NCBI GenBank assembly: GCA_945952105.1
Contig: CAMFGZ010000008.1
Location: 1 to 64,000 of the forward strand
Reading direction: 5' to 3'
Source of the DNA: an uncultured Rhodospirillaceae bacterium
GTDB taxonomy: Bacteria; Pseudomonadota; Alphaproteobacteria; Reyranellales; Reyranellaceae
DNA length: 64,000 bases
In this document: piece by piece, positions 26,010 to 35,031 of the stretch
Position numbering within the stretch: the first letter of the stretch is position 1
Layout: each line of letters starts with the position of its first letter
The notes under the pieces: model-generated
Databases searched by the model: none
What the model was told of the DNA's origin: nothing
The model's input: the letters and a program-made list of their open reading frames with translations, nothing else
Position numbers and translations under genes: made by a program

Positions 26010-26930
26010 TCACGGAGGAGTCGTGTCGGCCTTGTCCCAGTTCTTGTCCGGATTGTAGGCGGTGATGGAAGCGGCCTTTGTCGCGGTCTCGGGACCGAGA
26101 TCCTGTTCGTAGACGACGCCGTCCTGGTTGACCATGAAAGTCATCACGCCGGTGTCGCCGTAGCGGATCGGCCAGGCGAGGATCGCGAAGCCGCCGATCA
26201 TGCGGTCCTTCACCAGATAGTCGTAGGCGCCGCCCGGCGCGTCGGGCCCCTGCGAATAAAGCAGGCGGAAGCGATACCCGTAGTAGCCGTCCTCCGTGCC
26301 GCCTTGGCCTTGCGCCTGCGCGGTTGCCAGGGCAGGGCCGATCGGGCTTTCGGGTTCGCCTGGTCCGGCATCCCAGTAGAGGCCGTCCTTCTTGCCCGGC
26401 GAGCTGAGCAACCGGCGCGCATAGAGGGGTACGCCGACCTTCATCGGATCAAGCGCGGCGTATTCATGCTCGGCATCGACCAGCGCCAGCAGGCTCTGGA
26501 TGACCGAGATCTCATTGCGTCCGATGCGGCGGGCCGCGATCTCCTTGCGGCCGGCCTCGACGTCGAAGCGCCACTGGTCGCCGTCCCGGACGATCGGGAT
26601 GGGACCGGTCCAGCCGGTGGTGCCAGCCTCGATCGTCGCCTTGTCGCCGTCGACGACGACCTTGTGGCTCGAATCCCAAGCCTGCAGGAACTTGGCACGC
26701 AGGCGTTCCTCGTCCTCGGGCCGGCCCAGCACGAGGTCTCGCCAGCCGGTGCCGAGCATGGCGGTCACGGCCTTGGTGTCGTCGCGACGTATCGCGTCGG
26801 TGAGCGCGTCGGCGGCTGCCTCCGGCGTGGGGAAGCCTTGCGGCTTCGCAGGTTGCGCGGAGGCAGCCGTTGCGAGGCCGGCAGCAAGGAGCAGACCGAG
26901 AAAGGCCTTCCTGAACATTGAAGCGCTCAT
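26010..26930 (-). CDS. DUF2950 periplasmic protein
   Basis: A 306-residue exported protein with a signal peptide (about residues 1-26, ending ASAQP). The body matches the DUF2950 pattern: an FPTPEAAADALTDAIRRDD start, an ATIEAGTTGWTGPIPIV region and a central DGYYGYRFRLLYSQGPDAPGG-type block. No catalytic residues are known. The ATG at 26930 overlaps the upstream DUF3300 stop (ATGA). An alternative start MFRKAF lies at 26918. DUF2950 and DUF3300 genes are commonly paired; their joint role is not established. Confidence 0.85.
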   Translation of the reverse strand: MSASMFRKAFLGLLLAAGLATAASAQPAKPQGFPTPEAAADALTDAIRRDDTKAVTAMLGTGWRDLVLGRPEDEERLRAKFLQAWDSSHKVVVDGDKATIEAGTTGWTGPIPIVRDGDQWRFDVEAGRKEIAARRIGRNEISVIQSLLALVDAEHEYAALDPMKVGVPLYARRLLSSPGKKDGLYWDAGPGEPESPIGPALATAQAQGQGGTEDGYYGYRFRLLYSQGPDAPGGAYDYLVKDRMIGGFAILAWPIRYGDTGVMTFMVNQDGVVYEQDLGPETATKAASITAYNPDKNWDKADTTPP

Positions 26931-28207
26931 CGCCGACCTCCTGCAGCACCGCCACCGCCGATATGTCCTCCTCCTCCGGCGCGTGCACCCCCGCCGCCAC
27001 CGCCACCGCCTCCGCCGGTCCGCGCACCGCCGCCGCCCCGGGCGCCGCTACCCCCGCCGCTCGGGTGAGTGGCCGCGCGGTTCTGCTGTGCCCGGCCGCG
27101 TGCGGCCTCGCGATTGGTGCGCTGGCCGTTGTCGACGCCGCGGATCGCGCCCCCGCCGCGCGGTGCGCCGGCATGGTTCTGGAAGTTGGGATGCTGGCCG
27201 CCGGCGGCGCGGTTGGTGACGTTCGGTCGCTGGGCCGCGCCCCCGGCCGGCCGGTTGGGCAGGTTCGGTCTCTGGCCACCGGCGTTGGGACTATTCTCGA
27301 GGCGGCCACGGAACTCCTGGCGCTGGTCGACGCCCGGTCGCGCCTGGTTGAAGCGCTGGCGCGTCGCCGGATCGCGATAGGCCACGCCCTTGCGGTGGAT
27401 CGTGTCGTGCTGCCAGCGACCGTTGTTGATGTTGTTGACGTTGAAGTTGCGGTCGATGTTGACCGCGCGATTGACGTTCACGTTGACGTAGCTGTTGCCG
27501 CGTCCCCAGTTCCAGCCGCCGAAGATCGCGCCGGCCGCGGCGATGCCCACGCCGAACAGGAGGCCACGCAGAAGGGCCGAACCATAGCCGTAGCCGGGTG
27601 GCGGCGGATAGTAGGCCGGCGGATAGGCGGGGTAAGGCCAGGTACCGTAGACGGTGTTGGGATTGTAGGCCGGGACGTAGATGATCTCGGGATTGGCCGG
27701 CGCGATCACGATGGTGCGGTCGCTGCCCGATCCTTGCGACGTGACCGTCTGCTCCTTGCCGCTCTGGAGATTGCCCGCGTCTGCCGCCCGGGCGCGCAGG
27801 CGCTGGATCGAATCGGCGACGTCCTGTTCCTGGCCGATCATCGCGTCGCCGATCTTCTGCATCCAGTCGAGATTGTCGCTGAGCTGGGCGAGAATCTGGG
27901 GAAAGGCGACCAAGGACTTGACGCTGACGTCCCAGCTCTTGTCCTTGACCGCCGTCACCGCGGCATCACCCTTGAGGGACGGATTGGCCTTCGACCAGCG
28001 TGCTGCCTCGACCACCTCCAGCGGATAGCTCGCGGCCATCAGGGTCTGCGCCAGGACGGCGTCGGGATAGAGCGCGATCGGTGCCAGCATCTGGTCGAGC
28101 TGTTCGGGCGTGAATGACGGCCTGGAAGTGTCCTGGGCCCAGGCGCCTCGCGCGACGCCGGCCGCCAGCGCGGCGGCGATGGCGGTCATAAGGCTGCGAC
28201 GCTGCAT
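26927..28207 (-). CDS. DUF3300 protein with long glycine-rich tail
   Basis: A 426-residue exported protein (signal peptide to about residue 25). Residues 32-190 form the DUF3300 domain, with the LDQMLAPIALYPDAVLAQ start and the IIYVPAYNPNTVYG motif. A Pro/Tyr-rich stretch and one hydrophobic segment (LLFGVGIAAAGAIFGG, about 235) follow, then a long Arg/Asn/Gly-rich low-complexity tail ending in poly-Gly. CAAGGAG upstream of the ATG is a good ribosome site. It is coupled to DUF2950. Envelope location is inferred; function unknown. Confidence 0.85.
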   Translation of the reverse strand: MQRRSLMTAIAAALAAGVARGAWAQDTSRPSFTPEQLDQMLAPIALYPDAVLAQTLMAASYPLEVVEAARWSKANPSLKGDAAVTAVKDKSWDVSVKSLVAFPQILAQLSDNLDWMQKIGDAMIGQEQDVADSIQRLRARAADAGNLQSGKEQTVTSQGSGSDRTIVIAPANPEIIYVPAYNPNTVYGTWPYPAYPPAYYPPPPGYGYGSALLRGLLFGVGIAAAGAIFGGWNWGRGNSYVNVNVNRAVNIDRNFNVNNINNGRWQHDTIHRKGVAYRDPATRQRFNQARPGVDQRQEFRGRLENSPNAGGQRPNLPNRPAGGAAQRPNVTNRAAGGQHPNFQNHAGAPRGGGAIRGVDNGQRTNREAARGRAQQNRAATHPSGGGSGARGGGGARTGGGGGGGGGGARAGGGGHIGGGGAAGGRR

Positions 28208-28266
28208 GCAATTCTCCTTGAGGCGCGCAGTCTAGACCTCTGGGACAAGAGCGAGAACCTCGCAAA

Positions 28267-28299
28267 TTTGCACTCAGACCACTGCAAACTGTGTCTGAG
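28267..28299. promoter_or_regulatory. Two overlapping inverted repeats in a divergent promoter region
   Basis: TTTGCA (28267-28272) pairs with TGCAAA (28283-28288), and CTCAGAC (28273-28279) pairs with GTCTGAG (28293-28299). The arms interleave, so only one hairpin can form at a time. The site lies between the divergent DUF3300 gene and the binding-protein gene at 28353. It may be an operator or an alternative-fold leader. No family match is claimed. Confidence 0.4.
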
Positions 28300-28352
28300 G
28301 CCGGGCCATGAATTGTATGGTAGCGAAGAGTCGTCAACTCGGGGGAGTTACG

Positions 28353-29378
28353 ATGAGAGCCGGAAGAATCGTTCATGCGCTGGGGCTCGCCGGTCTGGCG
28401 ATGGCATTCGGAACATTGCCCGCCGCCGCGCAATCCACGCTCGATGCGGTGAAGAAGCGCGGCCAGCTCAATTGCGGCATCAATGGACAGTTGCCGGGCT
28501 TTTCGGCGAAAGCGAGCCAGGGCTGGGCAGGCCTGGATGTCGACATGTGCAGGGCCGTGGCGGCCGCCGTACTGGGCGATGGTGCCAAGGTAAACTTCGT
28601 GCCTCTGACGGCGCAACAGCGGTTCGACGAATTGCAGGCAGGCAAGGTCGACGTCCTGGCGCGCAACTCGACGATCACCCTGCAGCGCGACGTCGGGACC
28701 GGGGCCGATTTCGCCGGAGTCAATTTCTATGACGGCCAGTCCTTTGCGGTGTCGAAGAAGATCGGTGTGACCGCGCCGTCGGGCCTTGCGTCGTCGAAGA
28801 TCTGCGTCGTGAAGGGAACGACGCACGAAGCCAACATGGTGAACTGGTTCCGGGCGCGCCGATACACGGTGCAACCGCTCCCGTTCGACACGGCGGACAC
28901 CATGTACGACGCCTTCTTCGCCAGCCGGTGCGCGGCCATGACTCAGGATGCCACGGCACTCGCCTCTGCGCTGGCGGCCCGTAACAAGCAGGCCGACTAT
29001 ATCGTTCTGCCGCAGCTCATCTCCCGCGAACCGCTGGGCCCCTATGTCAGGCGCGGCGACGATCAATGGACGGATGTCGTGCGCTGGTCGTTCCAGGCGA
29101 TGCTGGCAGCGGAGGAGCTGGGATTGACTAAGGACGCGGTCGCGGCGGAGCGGCAGTCGGCGGATCCGGAGGTGCGCCAGCTCCTCGGCGCCATTCCGGG
29201 CAATGGCAAGGCGCTGGGCCTCGAAGAGGATTGGGCCTACAACATCATCCGACAGGTCGGAAACTACGGCGAGAGCTTCGATCGCAACCTCGGTGCCCGC
29301 TCGCCGCTCAAGCTCGAACGCGGGCAGAACGCGCTGGCGAGCAAGGGCGGGCTGATGTATCCGCTGCCCATGCGATGA
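28353..29378 (+). CDS. Amino-acid ABC transporter substrate-binding protein (AapJ-like), orphan
   Basis: A 341-residue periplasmic binding protein of family 3 with a signal peptide ending PAAAQS. The STLDAVKKRGQLNCGINGQL and GWAGLDVDMCRAVAAAVLGD blocks match general L-amino-acid binding proteins (AapJ/BztA). GGGGGAG upstream of 28353 supports this ATG over 28308. No permease or ATPase genes adjoin it. It may feed a general amino acid permease elsewhere, or sense a ligand. Confidence 0.85.
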   Translation: MRAGRIVHALGLAGLAMAFGTLPAAAQSTLDAVKKRGQLNCGINGQLPGFSAKASQGWAGLDVDMCRAVAAAVLGDGAKVNFVPLTAQQRFDELQAGKVDVLARNSTITLQRDVGTGADFAGVNFYDGQSFAVSKKIGVTAPSGLASSKICVVKGTTHEANMVNWFRARRYTVQPLPFDTADTMYDAFFASRCAAMTQDATALASALAARNKQADYIVLPQLISREPLGPYVRRGDDQWTDVVRWSFQAMLAAEELGLTKDAVAAERQSADPEVRQLLGAIPGNGKALGLEEDWAYNIIRQVGNYGESFDRNLGARSPLKLERGQNALASKGGLMYPLPMR

Positions 29379-29427
29379 AGGGCGGGGCAAGGGGCCTGCC
29401 ACAGCGCAATCAACCAAGCGTCCGCCG

Positions 29428-30279
29428 GTGACCGTCACGCTGCTCGTCCTTCTGAAGGTGATCGTGACCGCGATCATCTTCGGGATCGGGCTCGATTCCA
29501 CGCCGCGCGAGGCGGTCCGGCTTTTCCGCCATCCCGCCCTGCTGCTGCGCTCGGTGCTGGCGATGTATGTGCTGGTGCCGTTGGCCGCGCTGGCCCTGGT
29601 CAAGCTGCTGCCGCTTTCGCCGGGTGTCGAGGCGGGCCTGCTCGTGCTTGCGGTCTCGGCCGGGGCGCCGCTGCTGCCCCGGAAGCTGCTCGGCATCGGC
29701 GACGGCGCCTATATCTTCAGCCTGGTCGTCGTCTCCTCGATACTGGCGGTGGTCCTCGTCCCTGTGTGGCTCGAGGTCCTGGTGCCGTTGTTTCCGCGGC
29801 TGCCGCATCTTGCGCCGGAGCGGGCGGCGTTGGTGCTGGGCGAATCCTTCTTCCTGCCGTTGCTGGCGGGCATGGCCGTGCGCTGGCTTTTCCCGGCCTT
29901 CGCCGCATGGGTCGGCGGCCGACTGGTGGGGCTCGCCGGGCTGTTCCTGGCGCTGACGGCGCTCGCACTTCTTGCCATGAACTGGCATGTGGCGCTCGAG
30001 GTTCGGTGGCAGGGCGTTGCCGCGCTGGCCGTTCTGATCCTGATGGCTCTGGTCATCGGCCATCTGGTCGGCGGACCTAAGGAGGAGGACCGCACCGCGC
30101 TCGCGGTGGCATGTGCGACGCGGCATATCGGCGTTGCCGTGGTCGTGGCGACGTCGCTGCCGGGAGTGCGCGTCGCCATCGTGATCTCGGTGTATATCGC
30201 GATCTCGGTGGCGATCACGCTGCCGTACACGCGCTGGCGCCGCAAGGCTGTGTCCGAGGCCGGGACCGCGTCAAAATAA
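29428..30279 (+). CDS. Membrane transporter of the bile acid:Na+ symporter (BASS)-like fold
   Basis: A 283-residue, highly hydrophobic protein with about nine membrane segments. The middle and C-terminal part (MNWHVALEVRWQG, then TALAVACATRHIGVAVVVAT) resembles BASS-family proteins, where a polar residue-rich crossing binds substrate and Na+. Ligand unknown. GTG start at 29428, 49 bases after the binding-protein gene. Whether it belongs to the same transcript as its neighbours is unclear. Confidence 0.65.
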   Translation: MTVTLLVLLKVIVTAIIFGIGLDSTPREAVRLFRHPALLLRSVLAMYVLVPLAALALVKLLPLSPGVEAGLLVLAVSAGAPLLPRKLLGIGDGAYIFSLVVVSSILAVVLVPVWLEVLVPLFPRLPHLAPERAALVLGESFFLPLLAGMAVRWLFPAFAAWVGGRLVGLAGLFLALTALALLAMNWHVALEVRWQGVAALAVLILMALVIGHLVGGPKEEDRTALAVACATRHIGVAVVVATSLPGVRVAIVISVYIAISVAITLPYTRWRRKAVSEAGTASK

Positions 30280-30347
30280 TCTCGATTGCCCTCACGAGCG
30301 CGTGCGGGACAAACTGCGCCGCTTTCTACGAGTACGGGGAAACGTCC

Positions 30348-31172
30348 ATGAGTGTCAGTCAGGCCGAGAAGGCCCGCAAATTCCGTGCGCTGCATGACGC
30401 ACCGGGCGCCTTCGTCATTGCCAATCCGTGGGATGCGGGCTCGGCACGCGTGCTTGCGGGCCTCGGCTTCCAGGCGCTGGCGAGTTCGAGCGGCGCCAAG
30501 GCCGGCGTGTTGGGAAAGCGCGACGGCAAGGTGACGCGGGAAGAGGCGCTGGCCAACGCGCGGCTGATCGTGAACGCCACGGATCTCCCGGTCGCAGCGG
30601 ATCTCGAGAAGGGGTTCGGCGATTCGCCAAATGACGCGGCGGAGACGATCCGCCAGGCGGCTGGCGTGGGGCTGGTCGGTGGCTCGATCGAGGATGCGAC
30701 GGGCAATCCCGACCAGCCGCTGTTCGACATCGACACCGCGACGGTTCGCATCAAGGCGGCCGTGGACGCTGCGCGATCCCTGCCGGTTCCGTTCGTCCTG
30801 GCGGCGCGCGCCGAGGGCTTCCTGCGCGGAAAGCCGGACCTCGGCGACGTGATCAAGCGCCTGCAGGCCTTCGAAGCGGCCGGTGCGGACGTGCTGTTCG
30901 CACCGGGCCTTCCCGACCTCGCCTCGGTCAAGAAGGTGTGCGGCGCGCTGCGCAAGCCGTTCAATTTCATGGTGGGAATCAAGGGCAAGTCGTTCAGCAA
31001 GGCGGAACTCGAAGCCGCCGGCGTGAAGCGGATCAGCCTTGCCACCTCGCTGTACCGCGCGGCCATGACCGGCCTGATCGAAGCGGCGACCGAGGTGAAG
31101 GACAAGGGTACCTTCAGCTATCTCGACCGTGCGGTGCCGACGCCCGACCTCAATGCGTTCATGAAGGAGTAG
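30348..31172 (+). CDS. Isocitrate lyase/PEP mutase family protein (first copy)
   Basis: A 274-residue TIM-barrel protein of the ICL/PEPM superfamily. Visible marks are the FVIANPWDAGSARVLAGLGF start, the metal-binding AADLEKGFGD segment near residue 86, and the GLVGGSIED loop near 110. Neither the KKCGH motif of isocitrate lyase nor the PEP-mutase EDK-x-x-x-K-x-N-S loop is present, so the reaction (C-C or C-P lyase, decarboxylase or hydrolase) is open. A paralogue sits at 37125-37940. ATG 30348 is chosen because it matches that copy; the frame upstream to 30111 overlaps the transporter. Confidence 0.82.
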   Translation: MSVSQAEKARKFRALHDAPGAFVIANPWDAGSARVLAGLGFQALASSSGAKAGVLGKRDGKVTREEALANARLIVNATDLPVAADLEKGFGDSPNDAAETIRQAAGVGLVGGSIEDATGNPDQPLFDIDTATVRIKAAVDAARSLPVPFVLAARAEGFLRGKPDLGDVIKRLQAFEAAGADVLFAPGLPDLASVKKVCGALRKPFNFMVGIKGKSFSKAELEAAGVKRISLATSLYRAAMTGLIEAATEVKDKGTFSYLDRAVPTPDLNAFMKE

Positions 31173-31181
31173 AAGCGGGCG

Positions 31182-31805
31182 ATGCTCACCGAAGAAGAGA
31201 TGAAGCGCATCGCGGCCGAAGAGCGCTATCGCCATTCGATCCGCACGTCCCTCGAGCAGGAGGCGGCCAAGCCCGCTGTGGAGCCTGCTCCTGCGTCGGG
31301 GCCTGGGTTCGGGGCGAGGGTCTATGAGTTCCTGAACAGCTCCGTCGGCATGTGGCTCCTGTCTTCCGTCGTTCTCACCGGCGGCGCGGCCTTCCTGCAG
31401 CAGGTCCAGCACGAGCACGAGATCGCGCAGAAGAACCAGGCCGACCTGATCAATCACCGCTTCGAGATCGAACACCGGCTGGACGGGATGAGTTTCCTGC
31501 TGCGCCGCGCCAAGACGGTCGGTGATGCCAAGGCCGCTCTGGGCGGTGTCTTCAAGAGTGCGATCCCTCTCACGCCGGAACTGCAGAATCGCAGCCTCGC
31601 ATCCCTCTACCTCGCCATCTATCCGATGCTGGTCGGCAGCGAGAAGGAAAAGACCAACAAAGCCTACAATCTCGTCAAGCAGCTCGAGGATGTCGAACTG
31701 CTGCTGCAGCCACTGCCCGACGACAAGCCCCTCGACGACGATCAGCGCAACCAGATCACCAAGCTCATGACCGCGATCCAGCAGCTCAAGTTCGCCGATA
31801 AATAG
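31182..31805 (+). CDS. Hypothetical protein with one membrane segment
   Basis: A 207-residue protein. One hydrophobic segment (about residues 53-70, MWLLSSVVLTGGAAFL) is followed by a charged, helix-forming, probably coiled-coil region (72-150). No enzyme motif was recognised. The N-terminus is acidic and Pro/Ala rich. It begins 10 bases after the ICL/PEPM gene and is likely cotranscribed. Function unknown. Confidence 0.7.
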   Translation: MLTEEEMKRIAAEERYRHSIRTSLEQEAAKPAVEPAPASGPGFGARVYEFLNSSVGMWLLSSVVLTGGAAFLQQVQHEHEIAQKNQADLINHRFEIEHRLDGMSFLLRRAKTVGDAKAALGGVFKSAIPLTPELQNRSLASLYLAIYPMLVGSEKEKTNKAYNLVKQLEDVELLLQPLPDDKPLDDDQRNQITKLMTAIQQLKFADK

Positions 31806-31837
31806 CTCGCGCGAAATCGAAGGGTCCGAGGAAACTC

Positions 31838-31873
31838 ATGGCGGCGGAGACGAAGCCCGCCCGGTCGGGCTGA
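31838..31873 (+). CDS. Possible leader ORF upstream of the MFS gene
   Basis: An ATG at 31838 preceded by GAGGAAA opens an 11-codon frame (MAAETKPARSG) ending 5 bases before the MFS ATG at 31879. Its last codons lie in a 6-bp hairpin (AGCCCG 31854-31859 with CGGGCT 31866-31871). The MFS start has no ribosome site of its own, so translation may depend on reinitiation from this ORF. It is too short to prove coding by sequence. Confidence 0.35.
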   Translation: MAAETKPARSG

Positions 31874-31878
31874 CTTGA

Positions 31879-33114
31879 ATGTTCTACGGCTGGCGTGTCG
31901 TTGCTGCCTGTTTCCTGATCGCCGCCGTCGCCTGGTCGCTGGGCCTGTTCGGCTCCAGCGTCTACCTGCAGGCGGTGACCTCGGCGCATGGCTGGCCGAT
32001 TGCGGAGGTGGCGTCGGCGATCACCGTCTTCTTCCTCGTGAGCGCCTCCATTCAGCGTGTCGTGGGTCGCAGCATAGACCGGTTTGGCCCGCGCCCCGTG
32101 CTGCTGCTGGGACTCGCCTGCATGGCGACGGGCGTCACGCTGATCGGTCGGGTCGCGGCGCCGTGGCAGCTCTATCCATGTTTCGTGCTTCTGGGTTTCG
32201 GCTGGTCGTCGCTTTCGATGACCGGCATCACGACGACGGTTGCGCCCTGGTTCGAGCGCCATCAGGGCCGCTCGATGACCCTCGCCATCATGGGCGCCAG
32301 CATCGGCGCCATCGCGGGCGTGCCGCTGCTCCTTCTGTCAATCGGCGAGCTGGGCCTCGGTCGGGGCCTGATGGCGGCGGGGCTGACCGCGGCCCTTCTG
32401 CTGGGGCCGTTGATCGCGATCGTGCTGCGCTATCGCGGCCCGGCGGATCTCGGCCTGCAGCGGGACGGCGAGGCGCTGGGAAGCAGCGTCAAGGCGCCGG
32501 TGCATTTCCCGGTGATCGCCACACCGGCCAACCGGGCGAGGCTGCTCTGGACCGCGACGGTCGCCTTTGCGCTCGGCCTCACGATCCAGATCGGCTTCAT
32601 CACCCATCATGTGGCGCTGGCCGAGCCGCTGCTGGGACGGGCAGGGGCGGGGATGCTGGTCAGTGCGGCCGGCGTCACGGCTTTCATTGGCCGCCTGATC
32701 CTGGCGCGCATCGTCGACCATGTGAACGCGCGGCGGCTGGGCTGCGCCGTCATGATCGCCCAAGCCGCCTCGCTGCTCGCCATCGCGTTCTGGCCGACCG
32801 TGCCGGTCCTCGTCGTCGCGAGCCTCGTCTATGGCTACGGCATCGGCCACGTGACGACGCTGGGGCCGGTCGTCGTGCGCCGCGAATTCGGCGCGGCGGC
32901 GTTCGGCGCGACCTACGGCACCGCCGCCACGGTGATCCAGCTTACCTCCGCTCTGGGGCCCGCCCTGTTCGGCTTCCTGCGCGATGGCTTCGGCGGCTAT
33001 GGGCCGGGCTTCGTCATCGCCGCCATCGTGACGCTGATCGGCTGCGCATCCTTGTTCATCGGCGGGCGGGTTGGGGCCATAATGCAGGCTGATCCGTCGG
33101 GAGTTAAAACATGA
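31879..33114 (+). CDS. Major facilitator superfamily transporter
   Basis: A 411-residue protein with about 12 membrane segments. The FYGWRVVAACFLIAAV start, the SIDRFGPRPVLLLG loop between helices 2 and 3, and APWFERHQGRSM are typical of MFS monocarboxylate/oxalate-type carriers. Substrate unknown. Its end overlaps the next gene (ATGA at 33111). The Rid protein downstream may point to amine or amino-acid-like substrates, but the link is weak. Confidence 0.85.
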   Translation: MFYGWRVVAACFLIAAVAWSLGLFGSSVYLQAVTSAHGWPIAEVASAITVFFLVSASIQRVVGRSIDRFGPRPVLLLGLACMATGVTLIGRVAAPWQLYPCFVLLGFGWSSLSMTGITTTVAPWFERHQGRSMTLAIMGASIGAIAGVPLLLLSIGELGLGRGLMAAGLTAALLLGPLIAIVLRYRGPADLGLQRDGEALGSSVKAPVHFPVIATPANRARLLWTATVAFALGLTIQIGFITHHVALAEPLLGRAGAGMLVSAAGVTAFIGRLILARIVDHVNARRLGCAVMIAQAASLLAIAFWPTVPVLVVASLVYGYGIGHVTTLGPVVVRREFGAAAFGATYGTAATVIQLTSALGPALFGFLRDGFGGYGPGFVIAAIVTLIGCASLFIGGRVGAIMQADPSGVKT

Positions 33115-33482
33115 GTACCAGCGACATCACCCGCATCCCCAATCCGCGCGTGCCGGCCAAGTCCTCGGTCGCCGTCTACCGTCTGCCGGGCGGTGGCGGC
33201 TTCCTGTGGGGAGTTGCGACGTCACCCGACCGTACGCAGGACATCCGTGTGCAGACGCTGGGGGCGCTGGGCGTCATCGACGGCTATCTCAAGAACGCCG
33301 GGCTCGACCGCACGCGCATCGTGAAGGCCGAGATCGTCGTCACCGACCACGACAACAAGCCCGCCTTCGACGAGGCCTGGGCGACCTGGATGCCGGCCAA
33401 CCATGGCCCGGTCCGTTCGTTCGTGCAGTCGGTCATGCCCGAGGGCGATCTGATCGAGATCATCATCACGGCGGCGCTGTAG
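33111..33482 (+). CDS. Rid (YjgF/YER057c/UK114) family protein
   Basis: A 123-residue protein with the Rid fold pattern, including a GYLKNAGLDRTRIVKAEIVV block and VRSFVQSVMPEGDLIEI near the C-terminus. The usual arginine of RidA (R105-type, in the RxxV...A context) appears as PVRSFVQ. RidA proteins deaminate reactive enamines and imines, while other subfamilies have unknown roles. This one differs from classic RidA at several positions, so activity is uncertain. It is translationally coupled to the MFS gene. Confidence 0.75.
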   Translation: MSTSDITRIPNPRVPAKSSVAVYRLPGGGGFLWGVATSPDRTQDIRVQTLGALGVIDGYLKNAGLDRTRIVKAEIVVTDHDNKPAFDEAWATWMPANHGPVRSFVQSVMPEGDLIEIIITAAL

Positions 33483-33546
33483 CGGCGCCCGGAGGAATGC
33501 CGAAAGGCGAGTTGCCAGTCGGAATGCTTTCCGTAATTAAATCGGG

Positions 33547-35031
33547 ATGGACACGATCGTCGCCCCGGCACCGCTGAATCGCACAGCCTCTGAACATTTC
33601 GACGTGCTGATCGTCGGCGCCGGCCTCTCGGGCATCGGCGCCGCTTGGCATCTGCAGAAGAACTGCCCCGGCAAGAGCTACGCGATCCTGGAGGGGCGCG
33701 GTGCGAGCGGAGGGACGTGGGATCTGTTCCGTTATCCCGGCGTGCGCTCCGACTCCGACATGTACACGCTTGGCTACCGTTTCCGGCCGTGGAAGGACCC
33801 CAAGGCGATCGCCGACGGGCCGTCGATCCTGAGCTACATTCGCGAGGTCGCGAGCGACAGCGACATCGACCGCCACATCCGCTACGGCCACCGCGTCGTC
33901 GGCGCTTCGTGGTCGACGCCGGACGCAAAGTGGACGGTCGAGATCGAGCGCGACGGAGAACGTGTCTTCCTCTCGTGCGGCTTCCTGTGGATGTGCAGCG
34001 GGTACTACCGCTACGAGGCGGGCTACTTGCCGGACTTCCCGGGCATCGACGGCTTCAAGGGCCGGGTCGTGCATCCGCAGCACTGGCCGCAGGATCTCGA
34101 CTATGCGGGCAAGAAGGTCGTGGTCATCGGCAGCGGCGCCACCGCCATGACGGTCGTGCCGGCGATGGCCGAGACCGCAAGCCACGTCACGATGCTGCAG
34201 CGTTCTCCGACCTATGTGGTGGCGCGTCCGGCACAGGACCCGATCGCCAACAAGCTGCGGCGTCGTCTACCGCTCAAGCTCGCCTACATGCTGACGCGCT
34301 GGAAGAACGTCCTGCTCGGCATGTATTTCTACCAGATGTGCAAGCGCAAGCCGGAGAAGGTGAAGAGCCTGATCCTGGGCGGCGTGCGCCAGATGCTGGG
34401 GCCGGACTACGACGTCGGCACGCACTTCACGCCGAAGTACAATCCGTGGGACCAGCGCCTTTGCCTGGTGCCCGACGCCGACCTGTTTCGCGCGCTACGC
34501 AAGAAGAAGGCGTCGGTCGTCACCGACACGATCGAGACCTTCACGGAGACGGGCATCAAGCTGAAATCCGGTGCCGAGCTGGAAGCCGACGTGGTGGTGA
34601 CGGCGACCGGACTGGTGGTGCAGCCGCTGGGCGGCGCCAGGCTCGTGGTCGACGGCAAGCCGGTGAAGCCGTCCGACACCATGATCTACAAGGGCATGAT
34701 GTATTCCGACGTGCCGAACCTCGCCTCGGTCTTCGGCTACACCAACGCTTCGTGGACCCTGAAGGCCGACCTCGTCTGCGAGTATGTCTGCCGCCTGCTG
34801 AACTACATGGACCGCAAGGGTTTCAAACAGGCGACGCCGCACAACAGCGACCCGACGCTCACCGAGGAGCCGTGGGTCAACTTCTCGTCCGGCTACATCC
34901 AGCGCGCGCTGCCGCACCAGCCCAAGCAGGGCAGCAAGCGGCCGTGGAAGCTCTATCAGAACTACGTGCTCGACCTGCTGACCCTTCGCCACGGCTCGGT
35001 GAAGGACAAGGCGATGGTGTTCACCAAGTAG
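33547..35031 (+). CDS. Flavin-containing monooxygenase, Baeyer-Villiger type
   Basis: A 494-residue protein. The FAD motif GAGLSGIG is near residue 23 and the NADPH motif VVIGSGATAM near 194. Between them, FKGRVVHPQHWP (F170, H176, W180) fits the FxGxxxHxxxW fingerprint of Baeyer-Villiger monooxygenases. The sequence resembles EthA-like enzymes. It inserts oxygen next to a ketone or oxidises a heteroatom. The next gene, an MHS transporter, starts on the base after the stop codon, so uptake and oxidation of one compound is plausible. Confidence 0.9.
   Translation: MDTIVAPAPLNRTASEHFDVLIVGAGLSGIGAAWHLQKNCPGKSYAILEGRGASGGTWDLFRYPGVRSDSDMYTLGYRFRPWKDPKAIADGPSILSYIREVASDSDIDRHIRYGHRVVGASWSTPDAKWTVEIERDGERVFLSCGFLWMCSGYYRYEAGYLPDFPGIDGFKGRVVHPQHWPQDLDYAGKKVVVIGSGATAMTVVPAMAETASHVTMLQRSPTYVVARPAQDPIANKLRRRLPLKLAYMLTRWKNVLLGMYFYQMCKRKPEKVKSLILGGVRQMLGPDYDVGTHFTPKYNPWDQRLCLVPDADLFRALRKKKASVVTDTIETFTETGIKLKSGAELEADVVVTATGLVVQPLGGARLVVDGKPVKPSDTMIYKGMMYSDVPNLASVFGYTNASWTLKADLVCEYVCRLLNYMDRKGFKQATPHNSDPTLTEEPWVNFSSGYIQRALPHQPKQGSKRPWKLYQNYVLDLLTLRHGSVKDKAMVFTK

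Noticed and set aside
26933..27080. GC-rich short-repeat DNA that looks like a microsatellite or CRISPR-like tract
   Set aside because: It is the coding sequence for the glycine-rich DUF3300 tail; units are irregular and without spacers.
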